From the NCBI GenBank assembly GCA_027579435.1, contig JANBPK010001190.1, positions 205,448 through 269,447 of the forward strand: 64,000 nucleotides of DNA, read 5' to 3'. Shown one piece after another: positions 34,757 through 47,366 of the stretch (the stretch's first letter is position 1; every line of letters begins with the position of its first letter). Made by a program: the position numbers and the translations under genes. This stretch comes from Candolleomyces eurysporus. Taxonomy: Eukaryota > Basidiomycota > Agaricomycetes > Agaricales > Psathyrellaceae. The notes beneath the pieces were generated by a model. It made no database searches. It saw only the letters and a list, made by a program, of their open reading frames with translations, and was not told the origin of the DNA.

Positions 34757-37586
34757 ATGGCCTCCCCGGTCCACTCCTCGTCCCATCCAGCCCAAATACC
34801 CGCCCTCGATAGCCCCCATGCCTCCGACGCCGCCAAAAAGCCCAAGGACAAGAAGCCCAAGGCTGCCGCCACTGCAGCATCGGGCCACCCCCTCGAGGTG
34901 CGGTCATATCCCCAGCCACGCTCTCGTATCCTCTAGTGACGTTGCGCCAGCTCCAACCCCCNGCCCGAGTTTTTCGATCATCGTATTAAGATGTTCGAGC
35001 AGCTCAAGGCCGAGTACGATGACTGGGTAAAAGGTGTGTTCCTATCTGGTGTTTCTGCTAACTACGTCTCCAACACTCTGCTGGATAGCCCAGCCCCGGC
35101 AGGAAATTACGGTCACCCTGCCAGATGGCTCGGAACGGAAGGGAACCAGCTGGGAAACGAGCCCAATGGATATTGCAAAGGAGGTGTCCAAGAGCTTGTC
35201 GGAACGTATCGTTATCGCCAAGGTGAGTCCCAGTTCACTCCTCCGAGGTCGGTATGGCTCAAACCTGTCCAGGTGGACGGCGACCTATGGGATCTCGACC
35301 GCCCCCTCGAGAAATCTGTAAAACTTGAGCTACTCGATTTCGAGCACCCAGAAGGTTCTTACAAGTCTTCTTATTCGCTGCTCAGACTCTTATCCTTCCC
35401 CAGGAAAAAGGGTCTTTTGGCATTCCTCCGCACACGTCCTTGGCGAAGCCGCAGAGAAGCACTACGGTTGCCACCTCTGCCTCGGTCCTCCGACGGACGA
35501 CGGTTTCTTCTACGAAATGGCCATCCCCGACCGACCAGTCACCAATGCCGACTATCCCGCTCTCGAAAAACTCTCGGAAGGCGCAGTGAAGGAGAAGCAA
35601 AAGTTTGAACGATTGGTTGTATCCAAAGAAAAGCTCTTGGAGATGTTCCACGTATGTATTCAGTCTGGTGATAACATCGATACCTCCTAACGCCCTACCA
35701 GTACAACAAANTTCAAAAAGTATCTCATTGAGACTAAGGTTCCCGATGGCACCTCCACGACTGTATACCGTTGCGGACCTATGATTGATCTCTGCGTCGG
35801 TCCTCACATCCCTCACACTGGCAAAATCAAGGCGATGATGGTCACCAAGAACTCGGCTTCATACTTCCTCGGCGACGCAAACAACGAGTCTCTGCAGCGT
35901 ATCTACGGTATCTCCTTCCCCGACAAGAAGCAGTTGTCCGAATACAAGGTATTCCTCGCCGAGGCCGCCAAGCGCGACCATCGCAAGATTGGAAAGGACC
36001 AAGAGCTTTTCTTCTTCAACGAACTCAGTCCTGGAAGCTGCTTCTTTTTGCCTCACGGTACCAGGATCTACAACGCATTGGTGGAACTCATGCGCGAGGA
36101 GTACTTTAAGCGTGGATACCAGGAAGGTACGTGGACGATTACTGTTCTCGTGAGTCCAAAATTAACCTCGACCGAATAGTCATTTCGCCCAACATGTACA
36201 ACTCGAAACTTTGGGAGACCTCTGGCCATTGGCAAAACTACAAGGACGACATGTTCCTTCTGGACGTCGAAAAGGAGAAATGGGCACTGAAGCCTATGAA
36301 CTGCCCTGGTCACTGCTTGATCTTTGACTCGAGAGATCGAAGTTACAAGGAGCTTCCTATCCGCATGGCAGAGTTCGGTATCATTCATAGGAATGAAGCC
36401 AGCGGTGCCCTCACTGGTTTGACTCGTGTCCGCAGATTCGTACAGGACGACACCCATGTATTCTGCATGCCATCACAGGTCCGTCAAACAACTGGGGTTA
36501 CATGCGCTTCGGAATTGGATGGTTGACAATTTGACTATATGCAGATTGAAGAGGAGATTAACGCCTTGTTCGATTTTATGCAACACATTTATGGCTTGTT
36601 TGGCTTTGAGTTCCACCTGGAGCTCTCCACACGTCCCGACAACTATCTTGGTACTGTCGAAACTTGGGACACGGCAGAAGAGGTGGGTCATAGGTGTGCT
36701 TTGATGACCCACATCCCGAGGTGCTGACCCGATCGCGTAGCAACTCAAACAAGCGCTTGAGAAGCAATACCCGGGCAAGTGGGAGATTAACCCAGGAGAC
36801 GGTGCTTTCTATGGCCCCAAGATCGACATCACCATTCGAGATGCTCTGCGTCGTTCATTCCAGTGTGCTACAATCCAGCTGGACTTCCAGCTTCCGGAAC
36901 GCTTTAATTTGAAGTACCGATCAGCAGACGAGGCTGCTAATAGGCCTGTCATCATTCACCGAGCCATCTTAGGAAGCCTGGAGCGCTTCATTGCCATCAT
37001 CACCGAGCACTTTGCTGGGAAATGGTGGGTCTCATTTACCAGGACCCCCTAGAAACCAAACTAACATCTCTCCTCTCCATAGGCCCTTCTGGCTCTCGCC
37101 TCGTCAAGTCCTCGTGATCCCCGTCGCCGCTCCATACGTACGCATCCTCCACACCATTTACTTTGCAAGGCAGTGCTGACCTGCAAAATTTCACCTTGGC
37201 CTTACAGAAAGCCTACGCAGCGGAGATTACTGACCGTCTGACCTCCCTTGGCCTGCATGCCGACGTAGATAACGGCGAGAACACCCTCCCCAAGAAAATC
37301 AGGAATGGAGAGATCGCGCAGTACAACTTTATCCTTGGTATGTGTTCCATGTTTTACAGCTTTGTTTTTTCGGCGCGCGGGTAGCTGATAGATATCGTTC
37401 GTAGTTGTTGGCCAAGAAGAACTGGACGCAAAGGCTGTGAACGTCCGTAACCGCGACGATGTCGGCACCAAGGGCAAGGACAAGATGGTTCCATTAGAGG
37501 AAGCCCTTTCGAAACTAGTATCGCTCAAGAAAACAAGGAGTCTGGAGAACAAGCTGGTTTTGATTTTTTTTNNCTTGCACTCGTAA
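34757..37586 (+). CDS. ths1: Threonyl-tRNA synthetase
   Basis: Multi-exon class II aminoacyl-tRNA synthetase that charges tRNA-Thr. Order: Lys/Ala-rich N-extension ([20 protein letters not shown]), a TGS domain ([14 protein letters not shown]), the editing domain ([17 protein letters not shown] and [12 protein letters not shown] with its His/Cys residues), then the catalytic core. The core has motif 1 near [26 protein letters not shown], motif 2 [30 protein letters not shown], and motif 3 [14 protein letters not shown]. The anticodon-binding domain follows ([27 protein letters not shown]). Removing N at 34962 joins exon 2 in frame ([18 protein letters not shown]), and removing N at 35711 restores YNKFKKYLIE. 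The C-terminus is uncertain because NN at 37572-37573 lies in a T run just before the TAA used. No mitochondrial presequence is obvious, so a cytosolic enzyme is likely. Confidence 0.95.
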
Positions 37587-37858
37587 GTAGAAGGGTAGCA
37601 CTCGTAAAGTAGAATAACATCGGGTTGTAAGCTTTATCGTTATCAATTTCAAGTAACCTTTCGTCGAATCGAACATCTACACATGGAAAGGAAGAAGGAA
37701 GGAAGGAAAGCGGGTTTCGTGACAAGGAAGCGTACGGGAATAAATACGATATATACAAGAGCCTGAATGCGTGCCGAGGATGTCCCAATGAATGCGCGGA
37801 TGTACAAGAGCGACAAAAGACCAGAGAAAAACGTATCATGGAAAGTAAATCACTGGTA

Positions 37859-39227
37859 CTATGACGCTGGCATACCACCCATAAATTGATTCCGCTGAAG
37901 GGGAGTCAGTCAGAAATCAGAGTCACTGAACCGAGTCATAGAGACTCACCAACTGCATGATCGTCGCCTTCTGGTCCGGTGGAAGCGTATTTATGGCGTC
38001 CTGACTCAAAGCAAGCACCTGCATGATCATGTCCTAACAAGACACGGTGAGTACTAAGCACACCTCGGTAGATCACGTAAACACGACTTACCCTTTGCTG
38101 GTCACTCACTTCGGGTGCCTGAGCGGGTGAAGGAAGACCAGGCATTGCCGGGGGNCGGCGGACGGTAGTAAGATTGCGCTGCAGGCGGCATTTGGGGGGG
38201 TGGCTGGGCATACATCGAACTGGACGGAGGGGGCGTCGGCATGGTTGGTGGTAGATAAGACGGCATTCCGGGTGGTTGGGCGTAGGCGTGGGGTGGCGGT
38301 TGCAAATGGGATGGAGGGACTGCGTTAACGGGAGTCCGTGACGATGGAGGCACCTGGGACATTAGCGGGGTAGATGGATGTCGCTTGACGTCTTGCATAC
38401 TCCCGCCGGGCGAAGAGGATGTCGAGGCATCCCGCATTTTGTGTAGAACCTCGGTGGGGACTATTTTGTGAAGGAGGAGTGCTTGGAATAGGGCGTACGA
38501 CAGCTGAGGTTGTTTCTGGAGCAGTATGCGAGCTTGTTCGGGGTGGGTGATGATAAACGCCTAACAAGGTATTGGTGTGTGAAGCCTGATACCTGCATGT
38601 TGTTACACACCTTCATCTGGGCCAGCACCTCGAGCAGCTGGCTCGGTGGCATACCCGCTAGAGTCGAGCTAATGGCATCTAGGGCTCCCATATTTTTCGG
38701 TAAGGGTCTGCCTGTCGGGAGGTTGGACATGAACGCCTCTGCAGTTTTCCACGCCGAGCGAGGTTCCGCAGGTCCTGGGTAGCCACTGTCGAGTATCTCG
38801 CCACGGACGGTAGTCTTGCCCTCGAGAAAAGGGTCAGAGTCGGCCAAGTCGATGCGCAGAGGCCTTCCTCCGACCTCGGTGTTGTTGAGATTCCTGACAG
38901 CAGAGAGAGCGGTTTCGTGGTCTAGATGGAGCTTAGTATCATGCATCAAGTCAGATGAAGCGATTATACCAGAAAACTCGCAGAACCCATATCCTTTGGC
39001 CTTGCCCGTGTCTCTGTCGAACACCAATCTATCCCCAAGACATGAGCTTGCAAACAGCAAGATAGAGTATGCCACTTACCTGAATCCAACGACCTGGCCC
39101 ACAGACTTGAACACATCTATCAACTGCTCTTCCGCCATGTTATATGGTACATTTCCCACTGACGGACGGTAAGGTGAGGGAGAACACAGCGTACGACAAG
39201 AATCTCACCAAAGACGACTTTACTCAT
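37859..39227 (-). CDS. cstf2: Cleavage stimulation factor subunit 2 (CstF-64/Rna15 type)
   Basis: Starts at ATG 39227 with the RNP2-type strand MSKVVFVGNVPYN and MAEEQLIDVFKSVGQVV. It continues with VFDRDTGKAKGYGFCEF (RNP1) and HETALSAVRNLNNTEVGGRP to complete one RRM. Then come a hinge domain (GALDAISSTLAGMPPSQLLE; PEQARILLQKQPQLSYALFQ), a Pro-rich linker and the terminal DMIMQVLALSQDAINTLPPD...IMQLRNQF helix domain. Stop is at 37859-37861. CstF-64 binds the U/GU-rich downstream element in pre-mRNA 3'-end formation; the hinge binds CstF-77/Rna14 and the last domain contacts Pcf11. Dropping N at 38155 makes the Pro-rich frame continuous (YRPPPPAMPGLP). It converges on threonyl-tRNA synthetase. 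Confidence 0.93.
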
Positions 39228-40370
39228 TTTCGCTTGTTCGTTGCTCGTTGCTCGTTGCTCGATGCCAGTGGCAGTCGCCCGCGCACTGCCCAACCCCGAC
39301 GATCCGTGCGCCATCACTTGATCACGTGCGTATACATGTTTGTCTCAAGCGCTCGTCTACAACTTTTCCAAGGAACGGAACAAGGAATGAGCATTGTTAA
39401 CCGGATTGCTCAAAAAAAAGTACGTGAGCTGGAGATAAAGGTGAATAGAGCATCATAGCAGTTTCCCTTGCGACCATCGGATGACTATGGATCCCTGCGC
39501 ACGCACTGTCAATCGAAAATGCTCCTCTCACAGCTTTCAAGTATGCAACAACTGCTGCGGTCGGGCGCCAAGTTAAAATTCCTTCGGTGAGTGCACCCCT
39601 CCGCTGGAACAATACACTAGAGATCCACTCTCAACAATCGCATGATTTCACAACACGCAGTACACAGTACCGTTTTACCGAGAAGAGACTCGAGCAAATG
39701 AGACCTGTCATCGGGTTGCTACCCTCAACCCAGTGGAGATTCAAGTGGTGCATTCGCGAGAGCTCCAGAAGATTCCGGAGGTGGAGCCATCCCGTTGAAT
39801 CGCGCACTAGTCCCACTTCATTGAAGGAAGGTCACCGAAATTTATGCTTGGTTTTTGCCTGGAGCACTTCGAGCCTGGGATCGATGACGACAGCTGTTTG
39901 GACTAGGGGAATCTGGGGTGCTCTCACGAAGTCGAACCGTTTGGACGGGTGCCGGATCAGCCCGCTGTTTGGCTGTGCTTGCTTCGGAAGGCGATATTGT
40001 GGTGCCAGCCGAAAAGTCGGTTGGCCTCCTCCCGTCCGCAGCACGTCCCTCGTCACCTCTACGGCTGCACGAACCTGTCAATCCGAAGGCAGAATTTTCG
40101 ACGTTTCAACTCTTTGTCTTGTAATCGACTTCAAATGCTTAGCAAGGCTCTGGTGAGTAAGACATCGGGCTTTGCATTTTTTGAGATCCGCCGCGCTTTG
40201 CTATTCCGAAATGCAGTGCCCCGCACCACAAAAGGCAGTTCATTCCCCAGTCCGTGACAGATCTTGGCCGAGGCGTGGCCATGACTCATTCTAGTTACGG
40301 GTTTCGACATCACACTCACCCAATCTAGGTCCGCTGAGTCGGCATGAGTTGGCGGTGCCATGGATAACTA
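39228..40370. other. Long intergenic region, no confirmed gene
   Basis: A possible small plus-strand frame begins at an ATG near 39518 (MLLSQLSSMQQLLRSGAKLK) with a GTGAGT donor at about 39589. The frame after the only good acceptor gives no recognisable protein, and two alternative readings compete over 39660-39810. I record it as unresolved. Confidence 0.35.
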
Positions 40371-40376
40371 TATAAA
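40371..40376 (+). promoter_or_regulatory. TATA box of the small heat shock gene
   Basis: TATAAA lies 97 bp upstream of the ATG at 40473, in the usual range for a fungal TATA-driven stress gene. I did not find a convincing run of nGAAn heat-shock elements. Confidence 0.5.
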
Positions 40377-40472
40377 GCACAAACTGAGTGGAGAGCGCCA
40401 CAGAACCCCCCTCAAATTTAGCTTCAAAAGCCCAAAGGCATCCTCCCCTCTCCTCTTACATTCACCACTCCC

Positions 40473-41240
40473 ATGTCATCCAAAGCATCCCGTTCATCCG
40501 CGCTCAGCAATGCGGATATGGCTACCAACCCCATGTTTCAAAGGGCGGTGGAGCGAGTTGCGAACTTCAAATGTGCTCAAGCTATTCGGGCTGGTAGACT
40601 AAGGCTCGTGCAAGAGCCAAACCCAGCGTTACCCATGCGGTTCACACCAAGGTATGTGTCGAGCCACTCTTCACTTCACTGCCTTTGTTCACCATCCCCC
40701 TCGCAGGATGGATCTCGTCGACGATCCCATTACTAATACTCGCATCGCGATCTTCGAATTACCAGGGATCAAGACTGCAGACGTGACCCTTCAGATACAG
40801 AGAGGAAATCTTATCATTACTGGTGAACGACGTCCTCCACCAGCTGTACAGAAAGCTCTAGAGTCTGCCCGCACTTCACTTGCTCGGAATCCTGTCGCCG
40901 CAGCCAACTCTATTGCAGCAGGGGACATGGCCGATGATTCCGAATCGTCCAACCCTAGCCCTACCCCCTCTCTCGCCTTCCACGAACTGCGTTTTGGCCA
41001 GTTCGGTCGTGCTATTCCGGTCCCTGAAGGTATCAAGGTATGTGAATGTCTTAATTGATTTCCCACTGCTTCTCATTGACTCACTACTCTTTCTTTTGTT
41101 CGACTGTTTAGGAATCCGACGTTACGGCGGCTCTTCAAGATGGGATGTTGACAGTCACTTGGCCTCAGAACCCTGCTGCCAGATCAGTGCAGAGTGTGAC
41201 ACCTCCTGTATCTCCTATCACAGGAACTTCTGCTCAATGA
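40473..41240 (+). CDS. Small heat shock protein (Hsp20/alpha-crystallin family)
   Basis: Three exons (40473-40651, 40707-41037, 41112-41240) give a protein of about 212 residues. The alpha-crystallin domain starts at MDLVDDPITNTRIAIFELPG, continues with VTLQIQRGNLIITGERRPPP and, after an Ala/Ser/Pro-rich insert of about 45 residues, ends with LRFGQFGRAIPVPEGIK plus ALQDGMLTVTWP, the conserved L-x-x-G-x-L-x-V strand. The insert between the two halves is longer than in canonical Hsp20 and is typical of fungal versions. A short C-terminal tail lacks an obvious I-x-I motif but has SPITG. These proteins hold unfolding clients as ATP-independent chaperones. Confidence 0.93.
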
Positions 41241-43299
41241 GGGGCTAACGCACACCATTTCCTTGCACGGAGTTGCCGAGCCAAACACGACTTGAAACTC
41301 GAAGTTTGATTAAACTTGCCTTTCGCTCTTCCCACTCTTCTCTTTTCTCCATCTATGTTATATAACGGGTATACCTGGCTCTGTAGAACCCAAATTCGTT
41401 CACCTAGGGCTACGGGCCACATCTTTTTTGGTGGATTCTACCACGGACTATCATCAATCCTCTATTTTTGGGCATATTTCATTTCGCATTTCAGCATGCA
41501 CTCGATCGTTCCGTATCATTATTACGCTTTCCACCACCACCACCCCCGTTTGTATTATAGCTATGGCTCGGTGATTTTTCTTTCATTGTAGTCCTTATTG
41601 TACTCTAGATCGTTCGTTTCCCCACTCAGTTTGTTTACTCCTTGGACGCGACTTTAATGTAACTCATAGACACGGAATATACCCATTCTCCCCACTACTT
41701 AAACCGTGAGCCCGAGCCATTAACGCCGAGTCACTTGGTAATGCCATGTGTTGACTCCGTGTTGCTTCTTCCGCTGCACTTGTCGTTCCCCTCGGTCCCG
41801 ACGGGAAGTCGTTTCTCAATCCGGCGGATGTAACGTATTTGTACTAGACGAGAGCAACAGTTGCTAGCGCCCTTATCCAATAATTGGAAAAGTTTTTTGT
41901 CAATTATCCTTCACCTCTATTTGTCGATCTGGGATGGACTACTACCTGCAACGATGGACGTAATTGTTACGTCTGTTACGTCTAGCTTGCCTTCGCACTT
42001 CTGGACGATCTTACCTTGACTTGCCTGATTCGAAGCCATCTAACCGAGTCATTTGCGGCGCTCAATCGGCTATGTACTGCGCACTCAACGCGTAGCCAGT
42101 GGCACGACACGCGTTCATTGGTTGGCCGGGAGAATACACCCTCCAATCACAGAAGGCTCTCCGCAGCTACCAATTCATTCCATCTCTTGCAGTGATCGGT
42201 GATTCGATGTTAATCACAGTTTGGTATTTTTCACCGTTCCGGGCTTTTACAGAGCCCCCCTTTCCATTCTCCTACTTTTCACCGTAAACTTGAACAGAGT
42301 CGTCGGCTACATAATTGCGACCATAAGGTACCTTTGCAAGTTCCGTCAGAGGCGCATAGTACGTACCTGGCAGATGGATTATGACTGCATTTTGAAATTG
42401 TTGACACATGCTCCCCGCAAGAGGTACAACAGCATATTTTTCCTTCCATCCCGAACCTTTGTTTGTTCCGCAGACGAGTCAATTCGAAAATTTGAATCGA
42501 CGGCCGATTGTACACGGCTGGTGCGAGCACTCTACTTGACACATTCCCGACCAGACGTTCCGCACCATGACTTGTGCTTGAGGTTGTGCCACTCAGTGGC
42601 ACCGAGGTGTGTGCATTTGTCCTTGTGGGAGTCCATTTACCATGACACAGGATGAGTCAACAGCCATAAACACGTAACACGAGCGCTGGCGTCTAGTTGG
42701 TGGCGTTTCAGGTAAGCGCTGTGCTCATTTCAGCGCATCTCTGATGCAGTTGCTCTTACACGAATTGCACGCGGCGGCATTGCAATAAGGGGGTGCACAA
42801 ATACGAAAATGCCCTACGACACGTTCCACAAGGTTCATCGTAGCTGTAGAGAGGTGTACCCACGTAGATAACGTAGATAGGGTCCATTCAAACGATTTCC
42901 GACTTGAACCGCATTCACAGCTAGAAACTGGAGTGTTTCGCTGAAATCGGCACCCTCTACGAGAGATCGTCTACTTGATAGCTATACTTGCTTCGGCCCC
43001 GGGATCTTTTTGAGGGTCTGCATCCGCGAATTAACCTTTGTGGCAGATGTGGCCCACAAATACACGCTTGCTTACCTGGTTCTGGTTCGCGAAACCCTGC
43101 CTCTGTTCCTCACAGCTCCGGCCTTGAGAAAAGTTGGTCGAGAAGGGTTGACACACTCCTTTGTATGGAGCTTTCCTTTGTTTTTCAGGGCATGCAGCAC
43201 GAATCGAGCAATTCGAACCTGATCGCCGAAGGGGGCGGGGACTTAGCCGCGACTGATCGAAATGATCACTTGGAGTGGTTGGCACCACGTGGGCGCGAC
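41241..43299. other. Intergenic region without recognisable genes
   Basis: AT/CT-rich terminator-like sequence follows the heat shock gene, then about 1.7 kb of unstructured sequence. Frames at 42221-42655 and 42988-43665 are open but resemble nothing known and lack splice context. A short GTTACGTCT duplication lies at about 41967-41985. Confidence 0.4.
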
Positions 43300-43812
43300 A
43301 GGTCGCATCCCTCGCTCTTTTTTGAGGAGTTCCCATTGAAGATAAGATGGTCGAGTATCGGTTTGGTAACTTTCCCTTCGCACCCTCCACATAATTGCGC
43401 ACCACCCCCGCAACCGAAGAAATCAAAAACCCCACATCCCTCATTTGGACCTGAGCTTGCCAATCTTTTTCACAAGTTGATTGTCGACCGCGATCCGGCC
43501 TGGGACATCTCAGATTTCGTGTTGCCAGTGAGAAGCGCGCTCCAGGATGGTGAGAAGATATACGTAAGGAATGACCGTGCAGGTGAAAAGATGGTCATTG
43601 CAAGGGAAACCAACTATTTCCTTACGGTGGTACCCTTTCGTTTTTCAAGCCAGCGGTCCCGATAAGGCTGAGATGGACTCCTGGGTCTATGCTGTACACA
43701 CGTGGGCTTGTGGCGCTGATGATCAGAGTATTCCATTCATCCAATCCTCAGTAGTCATCTCCAAAGTGCGAGGATTTCAAGTGACGCTTACTTATAGGTC
43801 CTCTTCTTATTA
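43300..43812 (+). CDS. Possible small unknown gene or gene remnant
   Basis: The frame through ELANLFHKLIVDRDPAWDIS and FVLPVRSALQDGEKIYVRND has a protein-like composition. After a short putative intron near 43617-43640 it is followed by GPDKAEMDSWVYAVHTWACG and a stop at about 43811. The start is not settled, no family was recognised, and it is upstream of and in line with the Zn2Cys6 regulator. It may be a decayed gene. Confidence 0.3.
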
Positions 43813-43958
43813 GGCTCGGCCATATTCAGAGGCAAAATATAAAAAAAAGATGTGGGCTCGAGGGAAGGACGACATTTTATTCGTTCTCTCCTCAGTGAAC
43901 GGTCACCTCCCGACCTTCTAACACTCCTCGAACGACGACGGGCAGTCGTAGCCTTCAC

Positions 43959-46900
43959 ATGCAAAAGGAAGACTTGGATACTTTCCAACAATCCGCTTCA
44001 GATGACTCGTCTACTTCGACCTCGCCAGCAGCCACTACGGCGGAGGAGCGACCCACCAGGTCCAATTACTGGCTACTAGGGAACCTTGGTAGAACGCCCT
44101 CAAAGGCCGAAAAANCGCAGTCGGTGAGTTCATCAATTCGACAAAGGTTACCACGTATATCAGCTGATACTTCAATCTCCCAGTGGTGAGATCGCTTGTG
44201 CAGAGTGCAGGCGACTCAAGATACGATGCGACAAAATGTTACCATGCTCTTCTTGCGTGAAGCGCGGGTGCTCAGCACTGTGCCCAAATGGTCTGTATCT
44301 TCCACCGGAAACTATTAAACGCCTAATAATTAACGCCTCTCTGTCTATAGGCACTATCCCACCAGGAGAGGGCAATAGGTGAGTTTCTCGAGCTTCGTTC
44401 TTACATCGTGTTGAGCCGACAGCGGCAATAGATTCGTGCTCGCTGCTACAGAGCATCTCCAGGAGAAATTGACGAAACTCGAGTCGCGCATGCGCGCCTT
44501 GGAGGATGCATTGGCCGTTACCCACGGGACGTGCTCAGACGAGCCTCACCCGTTGCTGATGAGAAGACACGAGGACTTTGACGACAGTCGGGCGAAATCA
44601 CCGTCGGACGACAGCGTTCGAAGCTCTCCTGGGCTTGGTGAGCACGTTCAAGGAAACCTTGTGGTCGATTCTCAAGGGAATACGAATTTTTTCGGCCCCA
44701 CCGGTGCATCAGAGGTGCGCTCTTTTGTCTTCTTTCGTCCTGTTCGTAACCGCCGATGACTTCTGACCCACATGGTTTTACCCTTACAGAGTCTTTTAAT
44801 GGTAAGTGTCGCCCCTGATTCATGAGGCTCAACGCTCACGCGCTCCTCGCAGATGTCGCACCAAATCGATCTGCCGCCATCACCCTCCTTAAATGGTCCG
44901 GTGGTTAAAGTCCTAGATCCATCCTATTTTTCCCCAGCTATCAACCTCTGTTATCTCTCCTTCCCGTTTCGTCCCCACAGCTCCCAGGATGTGCGGCCAA
45001 TTCAGGGCTCGATCGAGTCCTTCCTGCCGGCGCTTGATAGGGCGCTATTTCTCTGCGACAAGTTCGCCGAGAACTTGACGTGGATGTTCAGCATCGTATC
45101 ACGACAGCAGTTGGCCAGCGAACTGATCCCCGCCATATATAAACAAGTCCCCGCCCGCTATGGACCCCATGAGCTTGCTCTGCTCTTTACGGTCCTTGCG
45201 ATGGGCTGTCTTGTGGATTTGTCGCTCCCTCCGTACGACTTGGAGGCCCAACATTACTACCGCCTTGCGCGAGCGACATTGGCCTTGCAGCCTGTGCTCG
45301 AAGATGCGTCAGTAATAACCGTCAAGGTCAGCTTTATCCGGGCGTCAGTCCTGTTTGACTTACCTGGTTCACAGGCCCTGCACTTGATGAGCATCTACAA
45401 CGGCATGAGCGGGCAGGAGGAAAATCTGCAGCAGTCGTATGCATTGCTGGACTTGGCCAGCCAGGCCGCTGTCAAGGTACGATGTTATGGACTTCTCGTT
45501 CTTCAATATTAAGCAATCTACGTGGTGTAGATCGGCTTGCGTAAGTCGAATACAGCCAGCGAACTCGAACCTTTCTTAACTAATCCATACAGATACCGAC
45601 CCAGTGCCTTGGGGCTTTCAAGGACTGGAGGTCTATGAGCGACGCCTTTATTTTTGGAACTTGATGTCGGGTGCTCTCTGGCAGGTCTGTCCTTCGTTCT
45701 TTCCCCGTTACAACCGATCCCAATGATAGGCTTTCTTCGTCGCGGGGTCTTTCTAGAGTCTGGTCACTGGTCGACCACCCAGCCTGTTGACGTCATCTAT
45801 CAAATGTCGAATACCTTCTCTGGAAGACGAGAACACTTTCGACCGTGGTCAAGTTCCTGCTGGATGTACGTATGTCACATTTGATGGTCTGCGTTATCGG
45901 GCTAACCATGACGTCAATCGGCTGTAGATGGGATATGGGGATGCAGGGCAACTGCAGAGTGTTTAATGCCGCTGGCGACCATCGTCCTCTCTTCGAAGCC
46001 TCGAAGCTACGAGTCCATCCTAGACCTCGACAAAAGGGTTCGAGATTTCTCTACAGATCATGAACAGGTCCATAATCCTCGGGTGGCCGTCTCTCAAGCA
46101 ATCTTTTCCGAATCACACTACCAGGAGTATAGTGCGCACCCTCTCGCTATCATACTTGTAGTCGGGGTTCATCTCACGCGGTGTTCAGTGCTAATGTTTC
46201 TGCATCGAGCACACTTTGTTCAGGCACTATTAGAATGTCCAGCAGACCCGCTGAATAGTGCTTACGGTCAATCGGTTCATGCAGCGTACGCGAGCGCTTG
46301 TGTCATCCTTCAGCACACCAGGGACCAGTATTTGAGAAGACCGAGTCTTTGCTCTCGCGTTTGGAGAATCTGGTCATTTGCTTTCACTGCTGCAGTGAGT
46401 ATGATCTCATCAACGTGGACTTGGCTCACTCCCTTACCAATAGCTCATCGTCGGTGCGGTCGCCATACGCAGATCCCAGTTGGACCTGAGACCTCCGCCG
46501 CTGGAGGAGCTACAGAGTATCTGCAAAGTGTTCGAAGGCGCAGCCAGCATCAATGTTCGGGCAGCCCGAGTTGTAGTAAGTGAAACCGTCTTTTCAATAA
46601 TAGGGCGTTGGAATCTCATCTTGTTCTTAGCTGATCCTCCATAGTATGCTTCAGAAAGCGTATACATCAGACGGAAACGAGGGGCTCTCATCAGACTCTG
46701 GCATAGACGAGCTCGCATTTTTGACCGGCCGTCCTCGACGATTGCACCCTCAACCTCCTCGGCATTCCGGTCTGCCACATGGTCTGCCTACGTCCGTAGA
46801 CGCGTTGGGTCCGGGATATGGGCAACACATCGCGTTTTCTGACTGGAGTGGGGAATGGAATAGTGGGCCTATGAGCGACTACTCTCCAGCGTCGTTCGAA

Positions 46901-47074
46901 TACTGGTCCGATTCCGACCAGAGCCAGTTCTTCGGCTCTGAGGGACCAATGTCCCGCAGAAATTCGGATAATCATCATAATCAACGCCCATTCGCCCCTT
47001 CCCCGCCACCACCACCAGTAGCACAGCATACCTACCCTCAGCAGATCGCTCTGGAGCCATGGAACGGAGAGTGA
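43959..47074 (+). CDS. Zn2Cys6 fungal transcription factor
   Basis: Begins at ATG 43959; exon 1 ends at 44123 and exon 2 starts at 44184. Dropping N at 44115 gives the in-phase join EKRSRGEIACAECRRLKIRC, the first half of the binuclear zinc cluster, followed by DKMLPCSSCVKRGCSALCPN (CX2CX6CX6CX2CX6C-type spacing). A short coiled coil (LQEKLTKLESRMRALEDAL) follows as the dimerisation element. Then comes the fungal-specific middle homology region: VSRQQLASELIPAIYKQVP, YGPHELALLFTVLAMGCLVD, WGFQGLEVYERRLYFWNLMS and SLVTGRPPSL. The acidic, Pro/His-rich C-terminus ends at the stop 47072-47074. It is probably a nuclear DNA-binding regulator of unknown target. Several introns were placed only approximately. 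Confidence 0.88.
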
Positions 47075-47366
47075 TTTTTATTGGGAACGATGGGGAGCGC
47101 GACGCGAAGGCGTCTATCTTCGTTGGTCGGTCTTGCTGAACTTCAGGATTTGTCGATGGGAGCCTTCGAGAGGGATATAGGGGCATCGATATGACCCCAT
47201 AGATACGCGCGAAATCAGGGACAGGCGACTAAGCCCAGGTTATGAAAAATGGACATTTTATAGAGTTCGGCCTAGACATTATGTATGGAGATTATGGATA
47301 TCGAAGGAATCACTTGCGAATGCATAAATCATGAGCGTCTCTGATATCATGAATTAGAAAGGGTGG

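Noticed and set aside
39587..40156. A 189-codon plus-strand open frame
   Set aside because: Composition is Ser/Arg/Trp-rich without any family feature, a competing frame over 39660-39810 looks equally protein-like, and no splice structure supports either.
40200..40370. Heat-shock elements upstream of the small heat shock gene
   Set aside because: Isolated TTCNNGAA-like pieces exist but no array of three alternating nGAAn units could be read.
42221..43665. Two plus-strand open frames of 144 and 225 codons
   Set aside because: Low-information composition, no recognisable motif and no adjacent splice sites; only the last part (after 43300) is kept as a weak candidate.
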